Positions 26,795-36,106 are shown, numbered from the stretch's first letter. The stretch is DNA of 64,000 nucleotides from Ureibacillus yapensis (GCF_003515775.1 NZ_QWEI01000014.1:1-64000), one strand, 5' to 3'. Program-made: numbers and translations. The notes: generated by a model not told the origin, from the sequence alone.

Positions 26795-27569
26795 CTACAT
26801 ACCAATCCTTAGCTTCCCATCCATTCTCTTCAATGTTCCCAGTATACTCATGGCGGCCAAATAGCTGGTTTTTGGATTTTCCGGAAGCGGGTTATTCTTG
26901 ACTGAAAACGTTGCTTCTCCAAAGTCGCCAACCACTTCCACATAATGCTCATTCTTCTCGATATGTGGATCAGCCACAAGGCATATTTTTGTTTTCTCTA
27001 TACCCAGCCAATGAGAGGATAATGGAGACATTAATATTTTTCGGAAATTGCTTAATGGCATCACCGGCATTTCCCTCAAATACAATTTTTGCTTCATCGA
27101 TTTCTTCCCCGATTAGAGAGCGAGCAGGTTTTCGTGTTGTCAACGAAACACTTGTGACAGTGCCGAGCGCGTGTGCATTTTGCAGCAAATCCAAACCCCC
27201 TATAGCACCGGAAGGCAAATAAATCTTATTTTTGTACTCTTCAACAAGATGATTAAGTTGCGTCAGCACCTCTTCATCTGCAAGTGCCCCAACACTAATC
27301 AATACTGCATCCTTCCTCTTAATAACAGATGGCACCAAGGTTTTGACGGCTTCAATATTCGCCGCCTCCACTACAATATCGATTTCGGAGTCAAGAAATG
27401 CTTCGAGATCCGTATACAATGTCACATCAAAGTTTGATTCCAGCAACCGATATTTTTCCTTATTTCGCACGAAAATGCTATTAATCCGTAAATGTTTGCA
27501 TTGTTTTCGGTTGATTTCTTCCAATAGAAAATTAGCAATGGCTCCCGCACCAATTAAACCGATATTCAT
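26795..27569 (-). pseudogene. nadX: L-aspartate dehydrogenase, frameshifted
   Basis: Two frames together make a normal-length aspartate dehydrogenase of about 257 residues. The first frame starts at ATG 27569 with AAGGAGG upstream. It carries the GLIGAGAIA nucleotide motif and runs in register to ...LSLAG (about residue 189). The match then continues in another frame from IEKTKICLVADPHIEKNEHYVEVVG to the end at 26795. The break is at the GGG run (CCC at 27003-27005 on the plus strand): removing one G restores the frame. The intact enzyme converts aspartate to iminoaspartate for NAD synthesis or aspartate breakdown. It could be a real inactivation or a sequencing error; both halves look well conserved, which hints at a recent or artefactual shift. 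Confidence 0.85.
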
Positions 27570-27738
27570 CGTTGACCTCCTTAACCATGGTGATAGCATG
27601 GTTTATTATCTATCCTTTACAACCATAACATATTGCGGGTGAGGTATTACATTCCATGCGGGTGTAAGAGGATTCCTTTGAAAACTTCACTAAATTAGAT
27701 ACTATATAAATGAGTATAAAGGTATCGGAGGAAGTAAA

Positions 27739-28179
27739 ATGGAACTTATTGTTTATTTAGCAGGTCAAATCCACGATAATTGGCGAGAGGATGTTGCACA
27801 AAAGGCAAAGGCAAAAAACCTTCCGCTTCATTTTGTAGCTCCGCAAACAAACCATGAGCGTTCGGACAATATCGGCGAAGAAATTCTCGGTAAGCAACCA
27901 TCCAATCTCTATAAAGATCATGCAGCATCGGATATCAATAACTTCAGAACGCAAGTCTTAATGCAGAAAGCGGATATCGTCATTGCCTTATTTGGAGATA
28001 AATATAGACAATGGAATACAGCGATGGACGCAAGCACAGCCATTGCCATGAACAAGCCGACGATTATCATCAGGCCCGAATCCTTAATTCACCCATTAAA
28101 AGAGCTTTCAAACAAAGCAAATGTAACCGTGGAAACCGTGGATCAAGCAATGGAAGTTATCAGTTATATCTTTGATTGA
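27739..28179 (+). CDS. ytoQ: YtoQ family protein
   Basis: A 146-residue protein matching B. subtilis YtoQ over its whole length (YLAGQIHDNWRE, SDNIGEEILG, ASDINNFRTQVLM, ADIVIALFGDKYRQWNTAMDAS, HPLKELSNKANVTVETV). The fold resembles nucleoside 2-deoxyribosyltransferases; the function is unknown. Start ATG 27739 has GGAGG 8 bp upstream. It is monocistronic with a terminator just after. Confidence 0.88.
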   Translation: MELIVYLAGQIHDNWREDVAQKAKAKNLPLHFVAPQTNHERSDNIGEEILGKQPSNLYKDHAASDINNFRTQVLMQKADIVIALFGDKYRQWNTAMDASTAIAMNKPTIIIRPESLIHPLKELSNKANVTVETVDQAMEVISYIFD

Positions 28180-28190
28180 TGGCAAAAAGT

Positions 28191-28225
28191 AAAACAGTGA
28201 GGCCAATTTGACTCACTGTTTTTTT
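28191..28225 (+). terminator. Terminator after ytoQ
   Basis: AACAGTGAG / CTCACTGTT followed by TTTTT. Confidence 0.88.
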
Positions 28226-28776
28226 CCTCCACGAAAAAGTGAAAATATAGGGAAAACCCTATATATATATCTATAAAATCACGAACCATTCCAACAACGG
28301 TAGCCAAAGGAAATGAGCAACTAAAAGAAACTGAAAATGACTTTGAACAGATTTTGCAAACAGTTGGCGAAACCAAACGCCAAAACAACAAAATTGAAAA
28401 CGAACTCAATGACTTTGTAGCAGTCATAAACCAACTTAGCCAATCTTCGATAAAGTCGCCCTCTCTGCAGACAACCTGCGCAACAATGAGTTTTTCAACA
28501 GCTGAAAATGCATTTTTTAATTTGGGAATAAAGTTTTTATCCTCTTTTTTAGTTCTTCTATACTTTCTGTTTTCCTAGAATGTCTCGATATGTTTCATAC
28601 CACTGCCTCAACTGTTAATTCTTCATTCGCTAATTTTAGGGTACTCCACTCCTTCGCAAAACGCAGAATGTAGGAGTCGACATGTAGATGCCCGTGATTA
28701 TTTTTAGAATTAATAAAGTACTTCGTAGGATTATTGGGCATATTAACAATAAATCTTTCATTGGAGGGAGAAGAGT
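28226..28776. other. Intergenic region, 551 bp, with a gene remnant and the udg promoter region
   Basis: The left half holds a degraded chemoreceptor-like fragment (28291-28505). The right end (about 28705-28776) resembles the sequence at 31305-31385 and leads into the uracil-DNA glycosylase gene. Confidence 0.5.
28291..28505 (+). pseudogene. Remnant resembling the end of a methyl-accepting chemotaxis protein
   Basis: The plus strand reads AKGNEQLKETENDFEQILQ, then VGETKRQNNKIENELNDF, then VAVINQLSQ, a coiled-coil pattern like the distal signalling arm of soluble chemoreceptors. One base appears lost near 28445; the next frame continues DKVALSADNLRNNE and then stops. No start codon, ligand domain or hairpin tip is present. 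The family call is from pattern only. Confidence 0.5.
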
Positions 28777-29349
28777 TTGCAGAAATTTAGCGCCTCATTA
28801 TGGCCAGAGGATCCAACTCCAGAAGACCTCTTAGATTGTAGTGAATGCGGATTGAATCAGCATGGCTCACGGATGGTTTGGGGCGAAGGAAATCCTCAAG
28901 CACCGATTATTATATTATTGGATAATCCCGGGGCTCGCGAGAATCGGGACAATCAACCATACGTCTGCGGGACAAGGCAAACCTTACAGCAAGCCACCAA
29001 TGAAGTTGGCTTAACAGTTGATGATTTGTATGTAACTTATATCTTAAAAAGAAAACCTACTCGGGCCTATGATAAAGAAAAGACTAGAGATATCTGCATG
29101 AGCCACCTTAAACAACAGCTGCATTCAAAACAGACTAGGTTGATTGTTTGTTTAGGAAATGTAGCAGTCCAATCCTTCTTTCAGAATCCCGAAGCAGAAG
29201 TAAAATCGTTAAGAGGGAAAATCCATGAGGTAAATGGCTACCCGACAACCGTTGCCTACCATCCTTTAGCAGTAAGGCGTCGCCCTAACCTATGGCCTTT
29301 ATTTTTGGAAGATTGGAAACTGGTGGCAGATCGGTATTTCAAACAATGA
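28777..29349 (+). CDS. Uracil-DNA glycosylase superfamily protein (family 4-like)
   Basis: A 190-residue UDG-superfamily protein. It has CSEC at 21-24, GEGNP, motif 1 as LLDNPGARENRDNQPYVCG (48-65), a middle NVVK-type strand reading YILKRKP, Cys107 in RDICMSHL, LGNVAV and motif 2 AYHPLAVRRRPN near the end. Family 4 enzymes remove uracil from DNA and bind a 4Fe-4S cluster with four cysteines. Here the third ligand, normally in KCRPP, is Arg92, so the cluster may be lost or use Cys64 or Cys125. The start is TTG 28777 with GGAGGG 7 bp upstream. Its flanks are echoed at 31305-31463. Confidence 0.8.
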   Translation: MQKFSASLWPEDPTPEDLLDCSECGLNQHGSRMVWGEGNPQAPIIILLDNPGARENRDNQPYVCGTRQTLQQATNEVGLTVDDLYVTYILKRKPTRAYDKEKTRDICMSHLKQQLHSKQTRLIVCLGNVAVQSFFQNPEAEVKSLRGKIHEVNGYPTTVAYHPLAVRRRPNLWPLFLEDWKLVADRYFKQ

Positions 29350-29429
29350 CTACTCGGAAAAAACGCCAAGAAAAAAGAACAAATTCCTTCATCGAAATCG
29401 TTCCATTTCTTTAAACTAATTTCTAATCA

Positions 29430-29482
29430 TGCCACCCTTTACAATTTAGAATCCCCACTTTTCAAGGAAGATGGGGATCCTT
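29430..29482. other. Hairpin between udg-like and GT8 genes
   Basis: ATCCCCA / TGGGGAT form a stem with a 14-nt loop between convergent genes. Both T-runs are poor, so a terminator role is only possible. Confidence 0.4.
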
Positions 29483-29531
29483 TAGCGTTTATCAAATAAT
29501 AATAGGGTGATGCAAGTGATGTTATCTTTAA

Positions 29532-30344
29532 TCAACGATTATTTAAAGCTAGCTTTTCATAGTGCTTATATAAGGCATGAAATTTTCCGCTATATTTTTT
29601 CTTCCATGGTTTTTTCTTTCCACAGAAGTGCAGGATGACGGTATTCTCAAAAATATAGTCCATATCACATATACCGTTATTTTTAAGCTTATAATAGCGA
29701 TAATACCTAGTATCATAATTGTACAGTCTTTCATCTAGGCTCTTAATCTTTTGGGAATAGAGTGCATTTAGGATATCTTGGTCAGGCATAATGAGCTTTT
29801 GTCCATTTTTTTGGACAAAATTATAGATTTCTTGCTCATCAACAATTTTTCGCTGCAATTCCAAATTCATTAATAATACACCTGAATTGTAGTAGGCATC
29901 GATATCATAAGCATTTAATCTCACCTTATTAATTTCTCTAATGGATAGAATATCGTGGTAGGCGGCAGCGTACAAATGCCCACTAATATCCTGATTATAA
30001 AGACCGGATACTGAGTTGATTACTAAAATATCCGGATCAAGATATAAAATCCGATCCAAATCCTGAGGCAGGAATTTAAACGCAAGCAACCGATAGTACA
30101 TTTCTTTTGTATAATGCAGAAGTATGGGTGCGTCCGAAAAGTAGTCATCCTTTATTTCGATTATCTCCAATAGGTTCCCCTGATTTTCAATAAACTCGCG
30201 CAACTCACTCAATTCCTCCTTAAGAAGGCTTGAATGCATTAAGTAAATGGTAAAGCTCTCCTTATCATTATTTAGAAAAAGTGATTTGAGCATAACCTTC
30301 AACGGCTTGATATAGTTTGAATTCAACGTTACTAAAATATTCAA
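29532..30344 (-). CDS. Glycosyltransferase family 8 protein
   Basis: A 270-residue GT8 enzyme that transfers a hexose from a nucleotide sugar. The metal-binding DPD is at 103-105 in ILYLDPDILV. YNSGVLLMNL, MPDQDILNALY and the C-terminal VILHFCGKKKPWKK (family HxxGxxKPW) are present. Lack of a signal peptide or membrane helix puts it in the cytoplasm or at the inner membrane face. The start is TTG 30344 with AAGGATGTGG upstream. B. subtilis GspA is a relative. No cell-wall cluster is adjacent, so the acceptor is unknown. Confidence 0.88.
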   Translation of the reverse strand: MNILVTLNSNYIKPLKVMLKSLFLNNDKESFTIYLMHSSLLKEELSELREFIENQGNLLEIIEIKDDYFSDAPILLHYTKEMYYRLLAFKFLPQDLDRILYLDPDILVINSVSGLYNQDISGHLYAAAYHDILSIREINKVRLNAYDIDAYYNSGVLLMNLELQRKIVDEQEIYNFVQKNGQKLIMPDQDILNALYSQKIKSLDERLYNYDTRYYRYYKLKNNGICDMDYIFENTVILHFCGKKKPWKKKYSGKFHALYKHYEKLALNNR

Positions 30345-30460
30345 TTTATTGCCACATCCTTATATTACTTCTCCATTTTCCTCACAAGTATTGAATCCTT
30401 TCAGCTTCAGCCAGATGTTTCAACTTTCTGAAAAATTTGATCATTTTTTCTCAAGTAGAT

Positions 30461-31147
30461 TTATTTGCCTTCTTTTCTAAGTTTGAAAAAACCAATAGTG
30501 GAGATAACGAAAGCACTAAGACCATCAATAATCAGATCCATCATCGTATCGTAAACGGCATCTCTTCCAATCAGCAGGGTCTCGTCCGCTAAAGCAAATT
30601 TCTGCATATTTGTTTTCAAAAGTCCATCACATAAAAATTCATAGATTTCCCAGACAGTCCCACATGTTAAAGCAAAACAAAAAGCAAAGAATGATACGAA
30701 AAAAGGATTTAATTCAATTTTCCAGCCTTCTGCTTCATTCAAATAGTTTACAATCATAAAGCCCAGTACCCCGAGCATCGCGCCGCTGAATGCATGCAGT
30801 ATATTGTCCCAAAAAGGAATAAGATAATAAAAATTCTGTACCTCCCCCAAATAGATAGCACAGTAAAGGAATACAAAATAAAGGAGCTCCATAATGTCCG
30901 GTATGTCAATCGTTTTCGTTCTTTCAATGATTGCCGGAATCCTCATTATGACAATCCCCAAGACGCATTGAATCAGCATAAGCGTATAGTCGCTTTTGAC
31001 TTTTGTATATGTATCGGAGCTCTCTGCATCTGTTGGCGCATAAATAATCTTAAAGATGATATATATAATTGAAAGGATTAGGGTGATTAGAAGAAAAGCT
31101 TCCATTATTTTCTTCCAATTCATTTTCTTTTTTTTGTTCTTTATCAT
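30461..31147 (-). CDS. YjdF/DUF2238-like membrane protein
   Basis: A 228-residue protein with about six membrane helices. The family pattern is FWDNILHAFSGAMLG, then CGTVWEIYEFLCDGLL, then GRDAVYDTMMDLIIDGLSA, with conserved His, Glu and Asp residues in or near the membrane. The function is unknown. Start ATG 31147 has GGAGG 8 bp upstream. Its N-terminus is very lysine-rich (KNKKKKMNWKK), so it should face inward. It stands alone. Confidence 0.8.
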   Translation of the reverse strand: MIKNKKKKMNWKKIMEAFLLITLILSIIYIIFKIIYAPTDAESSDTYTKVKSDYTLMLIQCVLGIVIMRIPAIIERTKTIDIPDIMELLYFVFLYCAIYLGEVQNFYYLIPFWDNILHAFSGAMLGVLGFMIVNYLNEAEGWKIELNPFFVSFFAFCFALTCGTVWEIYEFLCDGLLKTNMQKFALADETLLIGRDAVYDTMMDLIIDGLSAFVISTIGFFKLRKEGK

Positions 31148-31304
31148 GAAAAAGTCCTCCGTTAAAAGAAGAAGGTAAGCAGGCCCTCAATCTATAATAA
31201 ATCACAAAACACTATTATTATTGTAACATACTACATCTTTGGGAAGAAATTGAACGCCATCACGCCACCCGATTTGCGATGTGCAGAGAGATACAGAGAT
31301 GCAG

Positions 31305-31463
31305 GATAGTTAGAAAAGGAAAAGTACTTCGTTGGACTACCAGGTATGTTAATAACTAATCTTTCATAAGAGAGAAGGGTTTGCCAGAAGTTTCTAGATT
31401 GACCGCTGCCATAATAAAACGCCAAGAAAAAAGAACGAATTCCCTATCGAATTCGTTCTTCGC
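31305..31463 (+). pseudogene. Scar resembling 5' and 3' flanks of the udg-like gene with the coding part missing
   Basis: 31315-31400 aligns with 28715-28795 (AAAGTACTTCGTNGGA...AATCTTTCAT...GAGAAG(A/G)GTTTGC...AGAA). About 25 bp later it aligns with 29358-29385 (AAAACGCCAAGAAAAAAGAAC). Between these only a few codons' worth of DNA remain instead of 570 bp. Confidence 0.5.
31425..31459 (-). terminator. Terminator after the dihydrouridine synthase gene
   Basis: The stem AAGAACGAATTC / GAATTCGTTCTT is followed on the minus strand by TTTTT, about 70 bp past the stop. Confidence 0.82.
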
Positions 31464-31528
31464 TAATTCTATCCACGGCTGGCGGGTTATGTTCTTGCTT
31501 TTCTCAGTAATATTATACTGCCCCGTTA

Positions 31529-32497
31529 TCAATCAGCATTGTTTGATTCAAAGCGATCAAGCAATGCACGTACTTCATCTGTTGATTTTGTGTTCATCAG
31601 TTGATTTCGCAATTCACCCGCGCCTCGGAAGCCTTTCACATAAATTTTGAAAAAGCGGTGCAGCCCTGACATGGAACGTGGTACTTCTTGCGCATAATAA
31701 TCCTGCAGATCCAATTGCAATCTTAAAAGGTCCAGGTATTCCTCCGTACTATGCTCTTTCGGCTCTTTTTCAAAGGCAAACGGATTTTTGAAAATGCCCC
31801 GCCCAATCATTACACCATCAACACCATATTTTTCAACAAGTTCAAGTCCCATTTGACGATCTAAAATATCACCGTTGATTGTTAGTAACGTGTTTGGTGC
31901 GATCTCGTCACGCAGCGCCTTAATTTCCGGGATTAGCTCCCAGTGTGCATCTACTTGGCTCATCTCTTTACGCGTACGTAAATGAATCGAAAGGTTTGCG
32001 ATATCTTGTTTTAAAATGTGCGTCAGCCATTCCTTCCATTCATCTACTTCCGTATATCCAAGGCGAGTTTTCACGCTTACCGGCAACCCACCAGCTTTTG
32101 CTGCTTCAATCAGCTCTGCTGCAACATCTGGACGAAGGATAAGGCCACTACCCTTTCCTCTTTGTGCGACATTCGGCACGGGGCAACCCATGTTGATATC
32201 AATCCCTTTAAAGCCGAGCTCGGCCATACCTATACTCATTTTGCGGAAATTTTCCGGACGGTCTCCCCAAATATGCGCGACCATGGGCTGTTCATCTTCG
32301 GTAAATAGCAAACGTCCACGCACACTGTTCATGCCTTCTGGATGACAGTAGCTCTCCGAATTTGTGAACTCCGTGAAAAATACGTCCGGCCTGCCTGCTT
32401 TAGCGACAACATGGCGGAATACAACATCCGTTACATCTTCCATTGGCGCTAAAACAAAAAATGGTCTCGGTAATTCAGCCCAAAAATTTTCTTTCAT
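31529..32497 (-). CDS. dus: tRNA-dihydrouridine synthase
   Basis: A 322-residue FMN enzyme that reduces uridine in tRNA to dihydrouridine with NADPH. It begins with the APMEDVTD barrel strand. The catalytic Cys105 is in [24 protein letters not shown] contacts are Lys in VSVKTRLG and His in [10 protein letters not shown], with [13 protein letters not shown] near the end. Length is normal. Start ATG 32497 has AGAGG unusually far upstream (about 15 bp). Bacilli often carry more than one Dus; which tRNA position this copy modifies is not readable here. Confidence 0.9.
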   Translation of the reverse strand: MKENFWAELPRPFFVLAPMEDVTDVVFRHVVAKAGRPDVFFTEFTNSESYCHPEGMNSVRGRLLFTEDEQPMVAHIWGDRPENFRKMSIGMAELGFKGIDINMGCPVPNVAQRGKGSGLILRPDVAAELIEAAKAGGLPVSVKTRLGYTEVDEWKEWLTHILKQDIANLSIHLRTRKEMSQVDAHWELIPEIKALRDEIAPNTLLTINGDILDRQMGLELVEKYGVDGVMIGRGIFKNPFAFEKEPKEHSTEEYLDLLRLQLDLQDYYAQEVPRSMSGLHRFFKIYVKGFRGAGELRNQLMNTKSTDEVRALLDRFESNNAD

Positions 32498-32741
32498 TTT
32501 AAGATTTCATTCCTCTCATGTATAAGTAATAAGCAGATAAAATAATGAGGACATTTCCCAATTCAACGGTCTGCTTTTATATTTTTAATTCATTATAATA
32601 AACTCCCACCATGCCAGGTTAGCATTGTGTACAGAATATATCTCAGCGAATTTATCCCATAGAACAGCAAACACACTGTTGGAACGCTGTATTTACTGGT
32701 ATTGTTTGTGCTTTTTATCTCTAATATTCTTTGGCACTAGT

Positions 32742-32888
32742 TTAACACTTATTTTCCCCGTATCTGTACTTATAGGATTCTTCGGAAATCGAATCTAGCA
32801 TTATTGGAGTAACTTTCAAATTATACTCTTTTCCAGGCCACTTTTCTAATGGAAATAGTCTTGCTGCAAGTTCTTCAGCAACATGAAA
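32742..32888 (-). pseudogene. Possible coding remnant, unrecognised
   Basis: The minus strand reads VAEELAARLFPLEKWPGKEY, NLKVTPIMLDSISEESYKYR and YGENKC before a TAA stop at 32742. Its composition looks protein-like, but there is no start codon and an in-frame stop lies just upstream, inside the terminator. I do not recognise the family. Confidence 0.3.
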
Positions 32889-32889
32889 A

Positions 32890-32944
32890 CAAAAAAGCGA
32901 TAAATTTTAAAAATCCACCTCTACGGATTTCAAAATTTATCGCT
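32890..32944 (-). terminator. Terminator after pucG
   Basis: A long stem AGCGATAAATTTT...AAATCC / GGATTT...AAAATTTATCGCT is followed on the minus strand by TTTTTTG. Confidence 0.85.
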
Positions 32945-33015
32945 AAACAAATTTAATAAAAAGCTTCTGCCGATTTCCAGCTTTATAACATGTTCTAAAT
33001 GAACATTTTACCTGC

Positions 33016-34257
33016 TTAAACAGTTACAAGGTTTTTAATTTCATCATATACATCTAAGGCTGCCTGTAAGCTTTCGCCTCTATTCACATTAAAGCCTTTG
33101 CGAATAAGCGTTCCTTCCAATGCTGCTAGAACATGAAGAATATTTTTCTTGCGGGAACTATATCCCATTGTTCCGATTCTCCAAATCTTTCCGTGGAGCG
33201 GTCCGAAAGAGCTGGCAATTTCAACTTCAAAGTCCTCCAGCATCAATGCACGCACCTCTTCACCGTCAATTCCAGCAGGTATCTCAATTGCCGTAACAAC
33301 AGGAAGTTTGTGCTTTTCATCCCCAAATAACTCCAAGCCCATCGCTTTAATTCCTGCAACCAATGCTTTTTCGTTTAACTTATGTCGAGCAAATCGGTTT
33401 TCAAGCCCTTCTTCAAGAATAATACGAAGCCCTTCTCTTAAAGCATATTGCATACTTGTCGCTTCCGTATGATGATTCAAGCGGGTTGGACTCCAATAAT
33501 CTTGGAGCTGCGCTAAATCAAAGTAATTACTGATAATTCGATTGTTGGAGAATTCGCTCTGAGCTGTTTTTAAGCCTAATTCGATACTTTTTCTTTTGTT
33601 TATCACTGCTTCAACGCGATCGTTAAAAGTAATCGGCGCTAATCCGGATGGAACAGACAAACATTTTTGTGTACCGCCAATTACCGCATCAAGCTTGAGT
33701 TCATCCACCTTGAGGTCGACTCCACCCAATGATGCTACTGCATCGACCACCAACAAAATATCTGCATTTCGGCAAGCTTCTCCAATTTCCTTTAATGGCT
33801 GCATGCAGCTAGTTGATGTTTCGGCATGTACAATGGCAACAATTTTCGGGGAAACTTCATGAATCTTATTGATGACGTCTTCCGGGTCAAAAACCTCTCC
33901 CCAAGGAACTTCCATCGTTGTCACATCTGCTCCATAACGCTGGCAGATTTCAGTTAACAGATACCCAAATCGACCGTATATGGGTATCAAAACCTTATCT
34001 CCCGGTTCAATCAAACTGCACAAGACAGCTTCAATCCCTGCTCTGGACGTTCCATCAACCGGGAATGCCCATTGATTATCTGTTTGAAATACAGCCCGAA
34101 GCATTTCCATTGTTTCATTCATGATATTCGTGAAGGCAGGATCAAATTGTCCTAAAATTGGAGTAGCCATCGCTCTCAATACTCTTGGATCAACTTCTAC
34201 CGGCCCTGGCGTCATTATTGTTCTAAGTGGAACATTCAAATCTCTGTACTTGGTCAT
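33016..34257 (-). CDS. pucG: (S)-ureidoglycine-glyoxylate aminotransferase
   Basis: A 413-residue PLP class V aminotransferase. The PLP lysine is Lys198 in GGTQKCLSVPSG, with the PLP-binding Asp in VVDAVASLGG. It matches B. subtilis PucG closely (TPGPVEVDPRVLR, GQFDPAFTNIMNETMEMLR, YWSPTRLNHHTEAT, GKIWRIGTMGYSSRK). PucG transfers the amino group of ureidoglycine to glyoxylate, giving glycine and oxalurate, and so links allantoin breakdown to nitrogen supply. Start ATG 34257 has AGGAGG upstream. It lies 25 kb from the allantoinases. A generic serine- or alanine-glyoxylate transaminase is the alternative. Confidence 0.88.
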   Translation of the reverse strand: MTKYRDLNVPLRTIMTPGPVEVDPRVLRAMATPILGQFDPAFTNIMNETMEMLRAVFQTDNQWAFPVDGTSRAGIEAVLCSLIEPGDKVLIPIYGRFGYLLTEICQRYGADVTTMEVPWGEVFDPEDVINKIHEVSPKIVAIVHAETSTSCMQPLKEIGEACRNADILLVVDAVASLGGVDLKVDELKLDAVIGGTQKCLSVPSGLAPITFNDRVEAVINKRKSIELGLKTAQSEFSNNRIISNYFDLAQLQDYWSPTRLNHHTEATSMQYALREGLRIILEEGLENRFARHKLNEKALVAGIKAMGLELFGDEKHKLPVVTAIEIPAGIDGEEVRALMLEDFEVEIASSFGPLHGKIWRIGTMGYSSRKKNILHVLAALEGTLIRKGFNVNRGESLQAALDVYDEIKNLVTV

Positions 34258-34798
34258 ATATCCTTACCTCCTATTTTGTATATATTTAAAATTAAATGCA
34301 TAACTATGAAACTATTTTCATTCAAACAATTCGTTTTTTAAAAATAATAATTAATTTTAACAGGATAAATTGTTATAATCAACAGAAAATTCTAAAGGTT
34401 CAGCTATAAAATATTACCAAAATCCATATTAATCAAAGATTTATATAAAAAATCCTTCTTAAATATGCGATTTCAAATAACAAAAAACAAACCCATTAAC
34501 TTTTCACTTTATTTCATCAACATTTGGAATTAAAGCTAGATTTGTATAATAATACAGATAATATATCGTGGTTAAAAATGGTTCTGAAATTAACCAATAG
34601 CAAAAAAAGAGGCAAGAAAAGACTCTGATCTTCAATCGAGTTTAGAGCCTAATGACCACTTATTCATTCTGTCATTCTGATTTATTTTACTAGACCATCT
34701 CGAATCACCCCACCGCCTTACAATGGCTTGATAATGAACGGGTGTTTCATCAGTTGCAACAGTGCTGCCTTCCGATTGCGTTAATAATTCTTGAGTGA
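34258..34798. other. Intergenic region, 541 bp, upstream of pucG
   Basis: AT-rich DNA with a TTAACCAA core (34590-34597, a PucR-box-like core on the minus strand) and a weak hairpin before seven T residues (34604-34655, minus strand) that may end amt transcription. No gene is seen. Confidence 0.4.
34604..34655 (-). terminator. Possible terminator after amt
   Basis: On the minus strand AGGC...ACTC / GAGT...GCCT is followed by CTTTTTTT. The stem is interrupted. Confidence 0.4.
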
Positions 34799-36106
34799 CT
34801 AAACCACTCTTTCTTTTTTACTGCTAGCTCGGGCAACAGAAATACCTGTTGTTTCTTCAAAATCATACAAACCTGTAGGAATATCCGTGAATCTTTCTAT
34901 TTCGTTATAGGCCGGGATCCCGTGGTAGGACATATCCAAACCTTCTTCTTCCTCCCGTTTGCTTACTCGGAAGCCAACCGTCTTTTCACAAACCCTACCT
35001 ATTATCGTTCCACCAATAAGTCCCCAAACCAAGACTACCGCCGCACCTACTAGTTGTATGATTAGAAGAGAAAAATTTCCTGTTGTTAACAGACCTTGTG
35101 ACTGATCAAATAATCCAACGGCAATCGTTCCAAACACGCCATTGAAACCATGAACTGCTACAGCTCCGACCGGGTCATCTACTTTTAAATTGTCTACAAA
35201 TAAAGTAGCATAAATCACAATTATACCGCTGGCAACTCCAATCAAGATTGCACTCCATTGAGAAACAAAGGCACATCCGGCTGTGATGGCGACCAGCCCG
35301 GCTAATACTCCATTAATCATCATGCTGGGATCAGCTTTTCCGAACTTTTTCATCGTTAAGAATAAAGCGGCTGTACCACCGCTTGCACCAGCAAGCATAG
35401 TATTAAGAGCAATTGATGCAAGATCTGTATTTGAGGCATCTAGCGTACTTCCCGCATTAAAAGCAAACCACCCAAACCATAAAATAAAAGCACCAGCTGA
35501 AGCTAAAGGTATATTACTAGGTGCAAATACATTGGCACTTCCATCCGAATTAAATCTACCGCTTCTCGCTCCTAACCGTTTAGCCATTGAAAACGCTGCA
35601 AATCCTCCAACCGCGTGAATAGCACCCGACCCGGCAAAATCTTTCATGCCCAACTCCGCCAACCATCCATCGCTGTTCCAAATCCAATGACCTGAAAGTG
35701 GATAAATAACGGTACAAATAAGAGCTACTGTTACAATATAAGCTTTAAAATTCATACGTTCAGCTACGGCGCCTGAAATAATCGAGACACAGGCCACTGC
35801 AAATCCCATTTGAAACAGCACATAGGCTGCACCAGGCAATTCAATAGAAAGCGCAATTTTTTCCGGACTGCCAAAAAGGCTGGTACCAATGATTCCAAAT
35901 GCATCTTTCCCGAACATGACCCCAAATCCAACTACCCAAAATCCTAAAGCCCCTATCGTTAAATCAACAAAAATCTTCATTGTTACATTGACAGCATTTT
36001 TCGTTCTTACAAAACCAGATTCCAGTAAACTAAATCCACCTTCCATAAATAACACCATGGCTGCAGCTATTACAATCCATACCGTATTTAAATACATTAA
36101 TTCCAT
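34799..36106 (-). CDS. amt: Ammonium transporter (Amt family)
   Basis: A 435-residue channel-type ammonium transporter with about 11 membrane helices. The family signatures are AAAMVLFMEGGFSLLESGFVR, the DFAGSGAIHAVGG loop, WFGWFAFNAGS, and the twin-His helix VAVHGFNGVFG. A cytoplasmic tail of about 60 residues follows, with the conserved SYHGIPAYNE. It brings in ammonium under nitrogen limitation. Start ATG 36106 has AAAGGA upstream. It lies 5 bp after the PII gene, whose product normally plugs this channel. Confidence 0.95.
   Translation of the reverse strand: MELMYLNTVWIVIAAAMVLFMEGGFSLLESGFVRTKNAVNVTMKIFVDLTIGALGFWVVGFGVMFGKDAFGIIGTSLFGSPEKIALSIELPGAAYVLFQMGFAVACVSIISGAVAERMNFKAYIVTVALICTVIYPLSGHWIWNSDGWLAELGMKDFAGSGAIHAVGGFAAFSMAKRLGARSGRFNSDGSANVFAPSNIPLASAGAFILWFGWFAFNAGSTLDASNTDLASIALNTMLAGASGGTAALFLTMKKFGKADPSMMINGVLAGLVAITAGCAFVSQWSAILIGVASGIIVIYATLFVDNLKVDDPVGAVAVHGFNGVFGTIAVGLFDQSQGLLTTGNFSLLIIQLVGAAVVLVWGLIGGTIIGRVCEKTVGFRVSKREEEEGLDMSYHGIPAYNEIERFTDIPTGLYDFEETTGISVARASSKKERVV

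Larger units (their letters stand above)
31148..31528. other. Intergenic region, 381 bp, with a deletion scar and a terminator
   Basis: No gene remains here. 31305-31463 resembles the flanks of the uracil-DNA glycosylase gene joined together, and 31425-31459 is the terminator for the dihydrouridine synthase gene. Confidence 0.5.
32498..33015. other. Intergenic region, 518 bp, with terminator and a possible gene fragment
   Basis: It contains the pucG terminator (32890-32944) and a protein-like open stretch on the minus strand (32742-32888). The rest is AT-rich and featureless. Confidence 0.45.

Noticed and set aside
27634-27664. Direct repeat TGCGGGTG twice, 23 bp apart
   Set aside because: Could be an operator, but there is no palindrome, third copy or known match, so it was not listed as a site.
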